A program made the position numbers and the translations under genes. The notes under the pieces are model-generated. The model searched no databases and was not told where the DNA came from. It worked only from the letters and a program-made list of their open reading frames with translations. From positions 1 through 44,591 of the forward strand of contig NZ_RWGU01000032.1 in NCBI RefSeq assembly GCF_003944755.1: DNA of 44,591 nucleotides, written 5' to 3'. The stretch comes from Rhodovulum robiginosum. Its GTDB lineage: Bacteria > Pseudomonadota > Alphaproteobacteria > Rhodobacterales > Rhodobacteraceae. This document shows, piece after piece, positions 24,788 through 32,747 of this stretch (its first letter is position 1; each line of letters opens with the position of its first letter).

Positions 24788-26341
24788 ATGACTCCCGAGA
24801 CAGCCAACCCTCACCGCTTCGGCTGGCGTCTGACCCCTGCGCGCTGGGCCGTCGCCATCCTCGCGCTTGCCGCCATCGCGCTGTCGGTCTGGCAGCTCGA
24901 GGCCGAGCGCGCCGGTATCACGATAGAGCGCGTGCCGGGCACCGGCACCACGCCGGCCACCGTCTACCGCCTGAAGGACGCGCCGCCCGCGCCGGTCGTG
25001 CTGGTGCTGCACGGCTTTGCCGGGTCGCGGCCCTTGATGCAGGCCAGTTCGCTGATGCTGGCGCGCGCGGGTTATGCCGCGGTCGCCTTCGATTTCGAGG
25101 GGCACGGGCGCAACCCGGTGCCGATGTCGGGCGACCTTGCCAGCCCCGAGGGCACCGCGCTGTTGCTGATGGCCGAAACCCGGCGCGTCACCGACGCGGC
25201 GCTCGCCCAGCCCTGGGCCGACGGGCGGCTGGCGGTCCTCGGGCATTCCATGGGCAGCTACATCGCGGTCCGCCAGGCGCCCGAGGACGACCGCATCGCC
25301 GCAACCGTCGGCATCGCGGCGTCCGATGACGGGGTGACGGCGAATGAGCCGCGCAACCTCCTGGTGGTGAATGGCGCGTGGGAGGGGCGGCTGGTCGCCG
25401 ACGCGCGCTCCGCGCTGCAGATGGCCGACCCCGCGGCGGAGCTGGGCCAGACCGTCGGCGACCCGGCCGAGGGCACGGGGCGGCGCGCCCTGCTGGCCCC
25501 GCACGTGGAACATGTGGGCGTGATCTACGCGCCCACCACCCTGCGGGAGGCCCGTGCCTGGCTCGATGCGACCTTCGGCCGGTCGAGCGACGGGCCGGTA
25601 CCCCAGATGGGCGGCTGGATCGTGCTCTTGCTCGCCGGCATCGTGGCGCTGGGCTGGCCGCTGGCGCGGCTGCGCGACCGCACCCACGCGCCGCGCCCGG
25701 TGCCGCTGTCGCGCCGGCGATTCCTGGTCGCGGCCGCGCTGCCCGCGCTGGCGGTGCCGCTGATGCTGGCGCCTTTCGAGACGCGATTCCTGCCAGTGCT
25801 GGTGGCCGACTACCTGGCGGTGCATTTCGCGCTTTACGGCGCATTGGTGCTGGCCCTGCTGGCTTGGTGGGGCGAGGTGCGCTGGCCCGGCCGGGCCGAG
25901 GCGTGGCGCATCCTCGTGCTCGCGGCGCTGGTGGCCTTTTACGGCATCGGCATCTTCGGCCTGGCGATGGACCGATACGTGACCTCGTTCTACCCGATCC
26001 CGGTGCGCGGCCTGATCATCGCGGCGATGGCCGCGGGCACGATCCCCTTCATGCTGTCCGATGCGCTGATGGTCGAGGGTGGCCGCGCGCCCCTGTGGCG
26101 CAGCCTGACCGCGCGCGGCGCCTTCCTCGTCTCGCTCGGCCTCGCCGTCGCGCTGGATTTCGAGCGGCTGTTCTTCCTGCTGATCATCCTGCCGATCGTG
26201 CTGGTCTTTTTCCTGCTCTTCGGGATGATGGGCGGCTGGGTCGGCCGCGCCACGGCCCGGCCCGCGGGCGCCGGGCTGGGCTTGGGTCTTTTCCTGGCCT
26301 GGGCGCTGGGCGTGACCTTTCCGATGTTCCAGGCGGTCTGA
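24788..26341 (+). CDS. Alpha/beta-hydrolase with C-terminal polytopic membrane domain
   Basis: A 517-residue protein. A first transmembrane helix (WAVAILALAAIALSVW, about 20-35) anchors an extracytoplasmic alpha/beta-hydrolase domain with oxyanion motif LVLHGFAGS (73-80), strand AFDFEGHGR and nucleophile S154 in LGHSMGS. The acid residue is less clear; VVNGAWEGR may supply a Glu. A histidine is available in APHVEHVG. From about residue 277 to the end there are seven or eight hydrophobic helices with short polar loops. AAGGA lies 11 nt before the ATG. Family members are annotated only as alpha/beta hydrolase or dienelactone-hydrolase-like. The membrane part has no recognised function. It ends before a large hairpin shared with the convergent DUF6635-like gene. 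Confidence 0.8.
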   Translation: MTPETANPHRFGWRLTPARWAVAILALAAIALSVWQLEAERAGITIERVPGTGTTPATVYRLKDAPPAPVVLVLHGFAGSRPLMQASSLMLARAGYAAVAFDFEGHGRNPVPMSGDLASPEGTALLLMAETRRVTDAALAQPWADGRLAVLGHSMGSYIAVRQAPEDDRIAATVGIAASDDGVTANEPRNLLVVNGAWEGRLVADARSALQMADPAAELGQTVGDPAEGTGRRALLAPHVEHVGVIYAPTTLREARAWLDATFGRSSDGPVPQMGGWIVLLLAGIVALGWPLARLRDRTHAPRPVPLSRRRFLVAAALPALAVPLMLAPFETRFLPVLVADYLAVHFALYGALVLALLAWWGEVRWPGRAEAWRILVLAALVAFYGIGIFGLAMDRYVTSFYPIPVRGLIIAAMAAGTIPFMLSDALMVEGGRAPLWRSLTARGAFLVSLGLAVALDFERLFFLLIILPIVLVFFLLFGMMGGWVGRATARPAGAGLGLGLFLAWALGVTFPMFQAV

Positions 26342-26379
26342 GCCCCCGGCGCCGCGCCCCTGGCCGCGGTCCGGCATCT

Positions 26380-26432
26380 GGGTATTTGGGCCAAGAAGAA
26401 GATGCAGGGGCTTCTTCTTGGTGAAAATACCC
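26380..26432. terminator. Bidirectional hairpin between convergent genes
   Basis: Arms of 22 nt (26380-26401 and 26411-26432) match at 19 positions, as an 11-bp inner stem (CCAAGAAGAAG) and an 8-bp outer stem (GGGTATTT), with a 9-nt loop. It lies between the hydrolase and the DUF6635-like gene. Hairpins built on a GGTATTT...GAAGAAG pattern are, from memory, frequent at gene ends in Rhodobacteraceae. It probably terminates transcription from both sides. Confidence 0.75.
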
Positions 26433-26458
26433 ATCTCTTCCGGACCAGCGGCGCTGCG

Positions 26459-27394
26459 CTATCCGCCGAACGCCCTGAGCGCGGCGAGCCCGGCATCGCT
26501 GAGGTCCAGCAGCCGCGCAAGGTAATGCTCGCGCGCGGCAAAGGCGCGGCGGCCTTCGCCCGTGAAGCTGTCTTCCATGGCATCGATCAGCCGGTGCAGC
26601 CGGCGCTGGTGCAGGCCGAGCGCGGTTTGGACCGGGTCGGCGATCACGCCCGCGAAGGCCGCGACAAGGGCGCCGAACGCCACCAGTCCGAGCGTCAGCG
26701 CCGCGAGGAGCCAGAGGGGCGTGGCCGTCGGGAACGCCCCGTACCAGAGCGACCCCGCCAGCCCGCCGAGCGGGAAGGCGGCGATGGCGGCCTGATGGGC
26801 CAGCACGGCCGCGAGGCCGGGCGCGAAGGAGACGACGCCGGGGGTGAGCGTCTGGAAAGCCACGGCGCCTGCGCCCATGGTGCCCAGCGCCGTGGTCATC
26901 TCGGCCACGGCCGAGCGGGTGCCGGCATAATCGTTGAGCGCGCGTGCCGCCTGGCCGGGGGCCCCGGCGTGGCGGCCGACGAGGGCGGCAAGCCGGGGCT
27001 CGGCCAGCATCGCCTCGGCCAGGGCGTCGCGCCGGCTGGTCCCGCCGGGGCCCGCCCAGGGAAGTTCCAAGAGGTCCACCACGATGGCGCGCTCGGTCGC
27101 CAGGCCGACAGCGGTGGGCAACAGGATGCGCCGGGTGGCGAGCCAGAAGGCCAGCCGGCGCGCGCCCAGGCGCCCGGCGCCCCAGGCGCCGAGGCGCGCG
27201 GCGATCAGGACTGGAGACAGCCCGACGTTGAGCGGCGCCTTGACGATGTCCCAGCCCAATGCGTGTCGGTGCAGCGTCAGCGAGCCGCGCAGCCCGAACC
27301 GGCGCCGCGAGAATTCGTCCACGCGCGCGCGTCGCGTGGCGAAATAGGCGCGGGCGGCCTCGATCAGGGCGGTATCGGCGGCGGGGTCTGTCAT
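26459..27394 (-). CDS. Uncharacterised membrane protein, DUF6635-like
   Basis: A 311-residue protein with an N-terminal segment RRRFGLRGSLTLHRHALGWDIVKAPLNVGLSPVL, whose FGLRG(S/T)L-LHR core resembles DUF6635 proteins of Rhodobacteraceae. Three or so hydrophobic stretches follow (LRILLPTAVGL region, GVVSFAPGLAAVLAHQAAIAAF, and LWLLAALTLGLVAFGALVAAFAGV). The C-terminus is basic and helical. Function is unknown and no catalytic motif is seen. The ATG at 27394 is preferred to 27430, although no strong ribosome-binding site was found. It lies 48 bp downstream of rsmD on the same strand and may be cotranscribed with it. Confidence 0.65.
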   Translation of the reverse strand: MTDPAADTALIEAARAYFATRRARVDEFSRRRFGLRGSLTLHRHALGWDIVKAPLNVGLSPVLIAARLGAWGAGRLGARRLAFWLATRRILLPTAVGLATERAIVVDLLELPWAGPGGTSRRDALAEAMLAEPRLAALVGRHAGAPGQAARALNDYAGTRSAVAEMTTALGTMGAGAVAFQTLTPGVVSFAPGLAAVLAHQAAIAAFPLGGLAGSLWYGAFPTATPLWLLAALTLGLVAFGALVAAFAGVIADPVQTALGLHQRRLHRLIDAMEDSFTGEGRRAFAAREHYLARLLDLSDAGLAALRAFGG

Positions 27395-27442
27395 CGGTTC
27401 CACAAAGATGGGGTGCGTACGCGCGGGCACAAGCCGCGCGGC

Positions 27443-28003
27443 TCAGCAGGCGCGCAGCAGCGCGATGGTCGTGTCGCTATAGCGGCGGCTGTCGACGAGG
27501 CAGAGACCCTCGGGCGGCACGATCCCGGCGCTTTCCTCCCACACCACCAGGGCGTCCGGCGCGATCCAGCCCCCCGCGATCGCCGCGGCCAGCGCCTTTT
27601 CCCCCAGCCCCTTGCCGTAGGGCGGATCGAGGAAGACCAGGTCGAAGGGCGCGCCGGGCGCCGCGGCGAGCCGCGTTGCGTCGCGCCGGACGATCGTTGT
27701 CGCGCCCTCGGCGCGGCAGCGGGCGACGTTTTCGCCGATCATCGCGCGCGCCTTGGCCCCGGTATCGACGAAGGTGACATGCGCCGCGCCGCGCGACAGC
27801 GCCTCGAGCCCCAGCGCCCCGGTGCCGGCGAAGAGGTCGAGCACGCGCGCACCGGTGACCGGGTCGCCGTAGCGCCCGCCCAAGAGCAGGTTGAACAGGC
27901 TTTCGCGCACCCTGTCGGTGGTCGGGCGCAGATGCGCGCCGGCATCGCCCTTGCCCAGCGCGGCGAGGGTCAGGCCCCGGTGACTGCCCGCGATGATCCT
28001 CAC
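27443..28003 (-). CDS. rsmD: 16S rRNA (guanine(966)-N(2))-methyltransferase RsmD
   Basis: A 186-residue methyltransferase. It starts RIIAGSHRGLTL and continues with RPTTDRVRESLFNLL (the RsmD family signature), motif I VLDLFAGTGALGLEAL, and the catalytic (D/N)PPY motif as FLDPPYGKG. It methylates G966 of 16S rRNA in the small subunit. The start is GTG at 28003 and overlaps the stop of the flavoprotein gene as GTGA, so translation is coupled. Length and motifs are normal. The coupling with a ferredoxin-reductase-type flavoprotein is a neighbourhood feature with no known functional link. Confidence 0.93.
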   Translation of the reverse strand: MRIIAGSHRGLTLAALGKGDAGAHLRPTTDRVRESLFNLLLGGRYGDPVTGARVLDLFAGTGALGLEALSRGAAHVTFVDTGAKARAMIGENVARCRAEGATTIVRRDATRLAAAPGAPFDLVFLDPPYGKGLGEKALAAAIAGGWIAPDALVVWEESAGIVPPEGLCLVDSRRYSDTTIALLRAC

Positions 28004-29211
28004 GCCGCGATCAGCCCCTTGAGGTCGGTTGCCGGGTCGGCGATGCGCGCGGCGTCGGGCGAGCGGCCGGCCTCGATCAGGCGCTTGGCGATCATGTAGG
28101 CGCGCGGGTCGTTCATCGCGTCGACGGCCAGCAGGGTGGCGCCGGCGAAATACCAGTGGCTGACGCTGCCCGCGCGCGCGCCGGGGCGTAGGACCACCCG
28201 GTCATAGCCCGTGTTCAGCCCCGCGATCTGCAGCTTGACATCGTACTGGTCGGACCAGAACCACGGCTGGGGCAGATAGGGCGTCTCGGCGCCCAGCATG
28301 TTGGCGGCAACGGCCTCGGCCTGGTCGATGGCGTTTTGCACGCTCTCCAGCCGGATGCGCGCGCCGCGATAGGGCAGGCTGGTGCAATCGCCCGCCGCCC
28401 AGATCAGCGGGTCTGACGTGCGGCCCATGGCATCCACCGCGATACCGTTCTCGACGCGCAGCCCGGCGGTTTCGGCCAGTTCGGTCGCCGGCGTCACGCC
28501 GATGCCGACGATGACGAGATCGAGCTCCAGTTCGGTCCCGTCGCCCAGTTCGGCCCCTCTCACCCGGGTGTCGCCCAATAGCCGGGTCAGCCCGGTGCCC
28601 TCGCGCAGGTCGACCCCCCGTGCACGGTGCAGATCGCGGAAATAGGCGGCGGTCTCGGGCGCGGCGACGCGGCCGAGGATGCGCGGCGTGGCCTCGGTCA
28701 ACGTGACCGACAGGCCCCGGCTGGCGGCCACCGCCGCGGCCTCGAGCCCGATATAGCCGCCGCCGACGATCAGCGCCCTTGCGCCGGGCCGAAAGGCCGG
28801 CGCCATGGCATCGACATCGGCCAGCGTGCGGACCACGTGTACCCCCGCCAACTCGCCCCCCAGGGCGCCCGACAGGCGGCGCGGCACGGCACCGGTGGTC
28901 AGCGCGAGATGGTCATAGCCGATTGCTTCGCCCCCGGCGATGATCCGCCGGTCGGCGCGGTCGATGGCGATGGCGGTGTCCGACAGGCGCAGCTCGATCC
29001 CGTTCTCGGCGTAAAAGCTTTCGGGGCGGAGGTAGAGCCGTTCCTCGGCCAGCTCGCCCAGGAGGTATTTCTTGGACAGCGGCGGGCGCTGGTAGGGCGG
29101 CACCGACTCTTCGCCGATCAGTGTCACGGTGCCGCCGAACCCCAGCGCCCTGAGTTTCGCGGCCATCGCGGCACCGGCCTGCCCGGCACCGACGATCACG
29201 ATATGCGACAT
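28000..29211 (-). CDS. FAD-dependent oxidoreductase, ferredoxin/rubredoxin reductase type
   Basis: A 403-residue two-Rossmann flavoprotein. It has IVIVGAGQAGAAMAAKLR at the N-terminus (FAD), the PPYQRPPLSKKYLLGE motif typical of putidaredoxin reductase-type enzymes, a second GGGYIGLEAAAVAASRG (NADH) near residue 150, and AAGDC near 280. The C-terminal reductase domain is present (FWSDQYDVKLQIAGL, which matches the ferredoxin reductase C-terminal motif). Such proteins pass electrons from NADH to a 2Fe-2S ferredoxin that serves a P450 or dioxygenase, but no ferredoxin gene is adjacent. AAAGGGG precedes the ATG at 29211. The gene is divergent from the peroxiredoxin gene with 82 bp between starts. 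Confidence 0.9.
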   Translation of the reverse strand: MSHIVIVGAGQAGAAMAAKLRALGFGGTVTLIGEESVPPYQRPPLSKKYLLGELAEERLYLRPESFYAENGIELRLSDTAIAIDRADRRIIAGGEAIGYDHLALTTGAVPRRLSGALGGELAGVHVVRTLADVDAMAPAFRPGARALIVGGGYIGLEAAAVAASRGLSVTLTEATPRILGRVAAPETAAYFRDLHRARGVDLREGTGLTRLLGDTRVRGAELGDGTELELDLVIVGIGVTPATELAETAGLRVENGIAVDAMGRTSDPLIWAAGDCTSLPYRGARIRLESVQNAIDQAEAVAANMLGAETPYLPQPWFWSDQYDVKLQIAGLNTGYDRVVLRPGARAGSVSHWYFAGATLLAVDAMNDPRAYMIAKRLIEAGRSPDAARIADPATDLKGLIAA

Positions 29212-29293
29212 GCGAGGCCCCTTTGCTCTGGTCTGTCCGGTGGTGAAACCTACATGCGCCTGAGGTGAAATGGCAACGCGAACAGGGAGAGCC

Positions 29294-29779
29294 ATGACGA
29301 TTTCCAAAGGCGACCGTCTGCCGGATGTGACAATGACCCGGGTGGGGGTCGAGGGCCCCGAGACAGTGCAACTGGCCGAGGTGCTCAAGGGCCGCAAGGT
29401 GGTCGTCTTCGGCCTGCCGGGGGCGTTCACGCGGGGCTGCACGTCGGCCCACCTGCCTAGCTTTATCCGCACCGCAGACGCGTTTCGCGGCAAGGGCGTG
29501 GACGAGATCGTGTGCATCGCGGTCAACGACCCCTTCGCGCTGAACGCCTGGGCCGAAGCGACCGGGGGAAAGGCCGCGGGGATCAGCTTTCTGGGCGATT
29601 CCGAGGGCAAGCTGACCCATGCGCTGGGCATGGAGTTCAGTGCCCCGGCGATCGGCCTGATCGGCCGGTCGAACCGCTATGCCGCGCTCGTCGAGGACGG
29701 GGTGGTGACCGTGGCGCAGGTCGACGCGCCCGGCGAATGCAACCTGTCCACGGGCGAAGAGTTGCTGGCGGCGATCTAG
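29294..29779 (+). CDS. Peroxiredoxin, Prx5 (PrxII) type
   Basis: A 161-residue peroxiredoxin. The peroxidatic cysteine lies in [21 protein letters not shown], matching the Prx5 motif PGAFTPxC except that the second proline is Arg-Gly here. The rest ([27 protein letters not shown] and the end TGEELLAAI) is standard for glutathione/glutaredoxin-dependent Prx5 proteins. A further cysteine in APGECNLST near the C-terminus might act in resolution, but this is not certain. It reduces peroxides and peroxynitrite in the cytoplasm. CAGGGAGA just before the ATG at 29294 sets the start. Its TAG stop shares a CTAG with the stop of the convergent pterin dehydratase. Confidence 0.93.
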   Translation: MTISKGDRLPDVTMTRVGVEGPETVQLAEVLKGRKVVVFGLPGAFTRGCTSAHLPSFIRTADAFRGKGVDEIVCIAVNDPFALNAWAEATGGKAAGISFLGDSEGKLTHALGMEFSAPAIGLIGRSNRYAALVEDGVVTVAQVDAPGECNLSTGEELLAAI

Positions 29780-30069
29780 GCCAGCGCGTCCATGCGCTTG
29801 GCCAGGTCCACGTCCTTCGCTGACAGCCCGTCCGCGTCATGGGTTGTCAGCACGACCTCGACCGTCTTGTAGACGTTCGACCACTCGGGATGGTGGTTCA
29901 GCTTTTCCGCGTGCAGCGCCGCGCGTGTCATGAAGCCGAAGGCCTCGACGAAATCCTTGAAAACGAAGGTCTTGGCGATGGCGTCGCGGCCGTCGGCCAG
30001 GCTCCAACCATTTTGCAGAAGTGGCGCGAGGTCGGTTTCGCGCTCGGCCTTGGTCAGCTTGTCGGTCAT
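29776..30069 (-). CDS. phhB: Pterin-4-alpha-carbinolamine dehydratase
   Basis: A 97-residue PCD/DCoH protein. The catalytic motif HHPEW is present within [24 protein letters not shown], and the [17 protein letters not shown] helix is typical. It dehydrates 4a-hydroxytetrahydrobiopterin in the recycling of pterin cofactor used by aromatic amino acid hydroxylases; no phenylalanine hydroxylase gene is in the window. In bacteria without one, a role in molybdopterin or folate-related metabolism has been suggested. Its ATG overlaps the stop of the COG3146 gene by 4 bp, making it the last gene of a minus-strand operon. Its stop interlocks with that of the peroxiredoxin. Confidence 0.93.
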   Translation of the reverse strand: MTDKLTKAERETDLAPLLQNGWSLADGRDAIAKTFVFKDFVEAFGFMTRAALHAEKLNHHPEWSNVYKTVEVVLTTHDADGLSAKDVDLAKRMDALA

Positions 30070-31271
30070 GTGTGATCCTCCATGTCGGTCTTGCGGAACG
30101 GGCCGTAGGCGGTCAGCACCTCGATTTCCTCGTCCACCGCCGCACGTTCGGCCCTGAGGTATTGCGCGATGGCCTCGCGGAAGCCGTCGTCGGCGACCCA
30201 GTGCAGCGAATGGGTCGGCACCGGCAGGTAGCCGCGGGCGAGCTTGTGGCTGCCTTGCGCGCCGGCCTCGACCGTTTCCAGTCCGTGGTCAATCGCGTAG
30301 TCGATGGCCTGATAGTAGCAGCATTCGAAATGCAGGCAGGGGTAATCCTCTGTGCAGCCCCAGTAACGGCCGTAAAGCCGCCTGCGCCCGATCATGTTCA
30401 GTGCGCCGGCAACGGGGCTGCCGCCCTGCTCGGCCATCACCAGCAGGATGTCGTCGGCCAGCGTTTCGTGGGCGATGTCGAAAAACGCGCGGGTCAGGTA
30501 GGGCGTGCCCCATTTCCGCGCGCCGGTGTCCTGGTAGAAATGCCAGAAGGCATCCCAATGGGCGGGCTCGATCGCGTCGCCGGTCAGTTGCCGGATGGTG
30601 CCGCCGAACGCCTGGGCCGTCGCGCGCTCCTTGCGGATGTTCTTGCGCTTGCGCGACGAGAGACTGGCGAGAAAGGCGTCGAAATCTGGATAGCCGGCGT
30701 TTTCCCAGTGAAATTGCTGGCTGACGCGATGAAGAAGCCCCATCTCGACGCCCGCCGCGGCCTCGTCCCCGGTGCAGAAGGTGACATGAACCGAGGAGAG
30801 CCGGTTCTCGGCGGCCAGCCGCACCGCCGCCTCGACCAGCGCCGCCTGGCCCAGCGCCTCGTGGCCGGGGCGCACCAGAAAGCGCCGCCCGGTGGCGGGG
30901 GTGAAGGGCACCGCGATCTGCAGCTTGGGGTAATAGCGCCCGCCCGCGCGCTCGTAGGCGTGGGCCCAGTTGTGGTCGAAGATATACTCGCCCTGGCTGT
31001 GGCCCTTGGCGTAAAGCGGCGCGGCGGCGATGGGGGTGCCAGCCTTGCGGGCCAGCAGATAGCGCGGCTCCCAGCCGGTGCCGGGCCCGACCGAACCGCT
31101 GTCTTCTAGGGCTTTCAGAAAGCGGTGGGTGGTAAACGGGTCTTCGGGGCGTCCGCCCTCGGCGGCCTCGGGGCAGGCGCAGGCGTCCCATTCTGCCGCC
31201 GCGACCTGCGACAGCGAGGACAGCACCTCGATTTCCACCTGTGTCTCGTTCATCCGCGCCGCGTCCGCCAT
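30066..31271 (-). CDS. GNAT-fold protein of the COG3146/DUF482 (FemAB-like) family
   Basis: A 401-residue protein of the COG3146 'predicted N-acyltransferase' group. Characteristic segments are [23 protein letters not shown] near the N-terminus, [34 protein letters not shown] and [28 protein letters not shown] near the C-terminus, where the YYGRYWG and HFE-CYYQ blocks are highly conserved. The family is sometimes called peptidoglycan-biosynthesis-like, but no enzymatic activity is established. Starts at ATG 31271 or ATG 31253 are both possible, and neither has a clear ribosome-binding site. It is 31 bp downstream of the GDPD gene and its stop overlaps the pterin dehydratase start. Confidence 0.85.
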   Translation of the reverse strand: MADAARMNETQVEIEVLSSLSQVAAAEWDACACPEAAEGGRPEDPFTTHRFLKALEDSGSVGPGTGWEPRYLLARKAGTPIAAAPLYAKGHSQGEYIFDHNWAHAYERAGGRYYPKLQIAVPFTPATGRRFLVRPGHEALGQAALVEAAVRLAAENRLSSVHVTFCTGDEAAAGVEMGLLHRVSQQFHWENAGYPDFDAFLASLSSRKRKNIRKERATAQAFGGTIRQLTGDAIEPAHWDAFWHFYQDTGARKWGTPYLTRAFFDIAHETLADDILLVMAEQGGSPVAGALNMIGRRRLYGRYWGCTEDYPCLHFECCYYQAIDYAIDHGLETVEAGAQGSHKLARGYLPVPTHSLHWVADDGFREAIAQYLRAERAAVDEEIEVLTAYGPFRKTDMEDHT

Positions 31272-31302
31272 GGGGTTTGAGATGGCGTGGCCCCCGGCTC
31301 GG

Positions 31303-32067
31303 TCAAGGCGCTGACGGCGCGTAGCCCTCGAAGGTGATGTTCTGCGCCACCTCGCGGGCCTGTGCCTCTTCGGCTTCGTCATGCACTGTCCAGCACAGCA
31401 CAGCCGCGCCCTGCGCTTTCAACTCGGCCACGCGGGGGCGGGCGAGGTCGGACCAGCGGTGGCTGATGAAACAGGCCCCCGCCCGGTCGTAATCGGGAAT
31501 ACCGCGCAGGGTTTCGCGGGTGGCGGCAGGCAGGCCGGGCCAGTTCTCGGCCTCGAAGGCGCAGGTGGTCAGGCCGCGGGGCCGGTCCGGCGCGGCCTCG
31601 GCCAAGGCGATGACGGAGTGGGGGTTGAACGACATCAGCGCGACATCGCCATCATAGTCCCCCAGCACCTTCGCCACGGCGCGTTCCAGCGCGCCCACGT
31701 CGCGGCCCAACGCGCCGTCCTGGTCCTTTATCTCGATCAGAATGGGCACCCGGCCCGCGACCGTTTCCAACACCGCCTCCAGCGTCGGGATGCCCTCGTC
31801 GCCGCCCAAAAGCGGCAGCTCGGAAAGCTCGGCCGCGGGGCGGGCCGAGACTGCGCCCGCTGCGCCCGTCAGCCGCGCCAGGTCGGCGTCGTGAAACACC
31901 ATCGGCACGCCGTCGGCCGAGGGCTGGATGTCGATCTCGATGCCATAGCCCGCCGCCACCGCCGCGCGGACAGCGGCGAGCGAGTTCTCGGGCCGCCCCG
32001 CCGCGCGGTCGTGCAGCGCGCGGTGGGCGATGGGCGCGGCAAGGAAGGCCGGCGGCAGCGCGGTCAT
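31303..32067 (-). CDS. Glycerophosphodiester phosphodiesterase family protein
   Basis: A 254-residue TIM-barrel enzyme. The catalytic set is visible: AHRALHD (the first His), then PENSLAAVRAAVAAGYGIEIDIQPSADGVPMVFHD, containing the metal ligands E and D and the second His, followed by LARLTG. The GDPD family hydrolyses deacylated phospholipids to glycerol-3-phosphate and an alcohol, and this form lacks a signal peptide, so it is probably cytoplasmic. It overlaps the RidA stop by 4 bp and precedes the COG3146 gene, consistent with one operon. The N-terminus starts directly with the barrel, as usual. Confidence 0.92.
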   Translation of the reverse strand: MTALPPAFLAAPIAHRALHDRAAGRPENSLAAVRAAVAAGYGIEIDIQPSADGVPMVFHDADLARLTGAAGAVSARPAAELSELPLLGGDEGIPTLEAVLETVAGRVPILIEIKDQDGALGRDVGALERAVAKVLGDYDGDVALMSFNPHSVIALAEAAPDRPRGLTTCAFEAENWPGLPAATRETLRGIPDYDRAGACFISHRWSDLARPRVAELKAQGAAVLCWTVHDEAEEAQAREVAQNITFEGYAPSAP

Positions 32068-32528
32068 GCGATCTCGAAGATCCCCTCGATCTCGACCGCC
32101 ACACCGAAGGGCAGCGACGCGGCGCTGACCGCCGAGCGCGAATGTCGTCCGGCCTCTCCCAGCGCCTCGACCAGGAAATCGGAGGCGCCGTTGACCACCT
32201 TGGGCTGATCGCCGAAATCGGCGGTGGAATTGACGAAGCCCGTCAGCTTGACCACGCGCACCAACCGATCGAGATCGCCGCCGCAGGCCGCCTTGACCTG
32301 CGACAGCAGGCCAATGGCGCAGGTCCGCGCCGCCGCGGCGCCGGCCTCGACATCCATGTCCACGCCCAGCTTGCCGGTGATGAAGGCACCATCGGCCATC
32401 GAGATCTGGCCCGAGACGAAGACAAGGTTGCCCGTTATCACGTAGGGCACGTAGTTGGCGGCCGGCGCCGGTGCATCGGGCAGGGTGACGCCCAGTTCGG
32501 CCAGGCGTGCCTCGAATTGTCCACTCAT
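32064..32528 (-). CDS. RidA family (YjgF) protein
   Basis: A 154-residue RidA/YER057c/UK114 protein of the longer subgroup. It has YVITGNLVFVSGQISMADG at the start and ends SRSAVSAASLPFGVAVEIEGIFEIA, containing the conserved Arg (RSAVS) that binds the imine carboxylate and the LP-x-V-x-VEIE signature. RidA proteins hydrolyse reactive enamine/imine intermediates from pyridoxal-phosphate enzymes; the exact subgroup activity is unproved. AGGAGC lies 6 nt before the ATG at 32528, fixing the start. It is the first gene of the minus-strand operon with GDPD, the COG3146 protein and pterin dehydratase. It is divergent from mlaA, with 219 bp between the starts. Confidence 0.9.
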   Translation of the reverse strand: MSGQFEARLAELGVTLPDAPAPAANYVPYVITGNLVFVSGQISMADGAFITGKLGVDMDVEAGAAAARTCAIGLLSQVKAACGGDLDRLVRVVKLTGFVNSTADFGDQPKVVNGASDFLVEALGEAGRHSRSAVSAASLPFGVAVEIEGIFEIA

Positions 32529-32747
32529 CGCATTGCTCCTTGGGTCGGGGTTGGGCCAGACGCTACCCTTGCGCGTCCCGCGCTGAAACCGGAAAAATCC
32601 ATGCTGTGCTCGAAACGCTGCGCGGCGCGGCAATGAGCGGTAGTCGCGCCTCGCCGGTGGCATTTCGCCGGGCAAAGTTGTATTCGGCAGATGACCGTGG
32701 CGCAATCTCTGGGGTTCCCGCCCGGACAGCCCTATATTGATACCCGA

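Noticed and set aside
24581-26434. 617-codon open frame on the minus strand over the hydrolase-membrane gene
   Set aside because: Translation is a repetitive Gln/Arg/His/Gly-rich chain; the plus-strand gene has a ribosome-binding site, hydrolase motifs and membrane helices.
26402-28099. 565-codon plus-strand open frame over the DUF6635-like gene and rsmD
   Set aside because: Spans two minus-strand genes with clear motifs and has Gly/Arg-rich, low-complexity translation.
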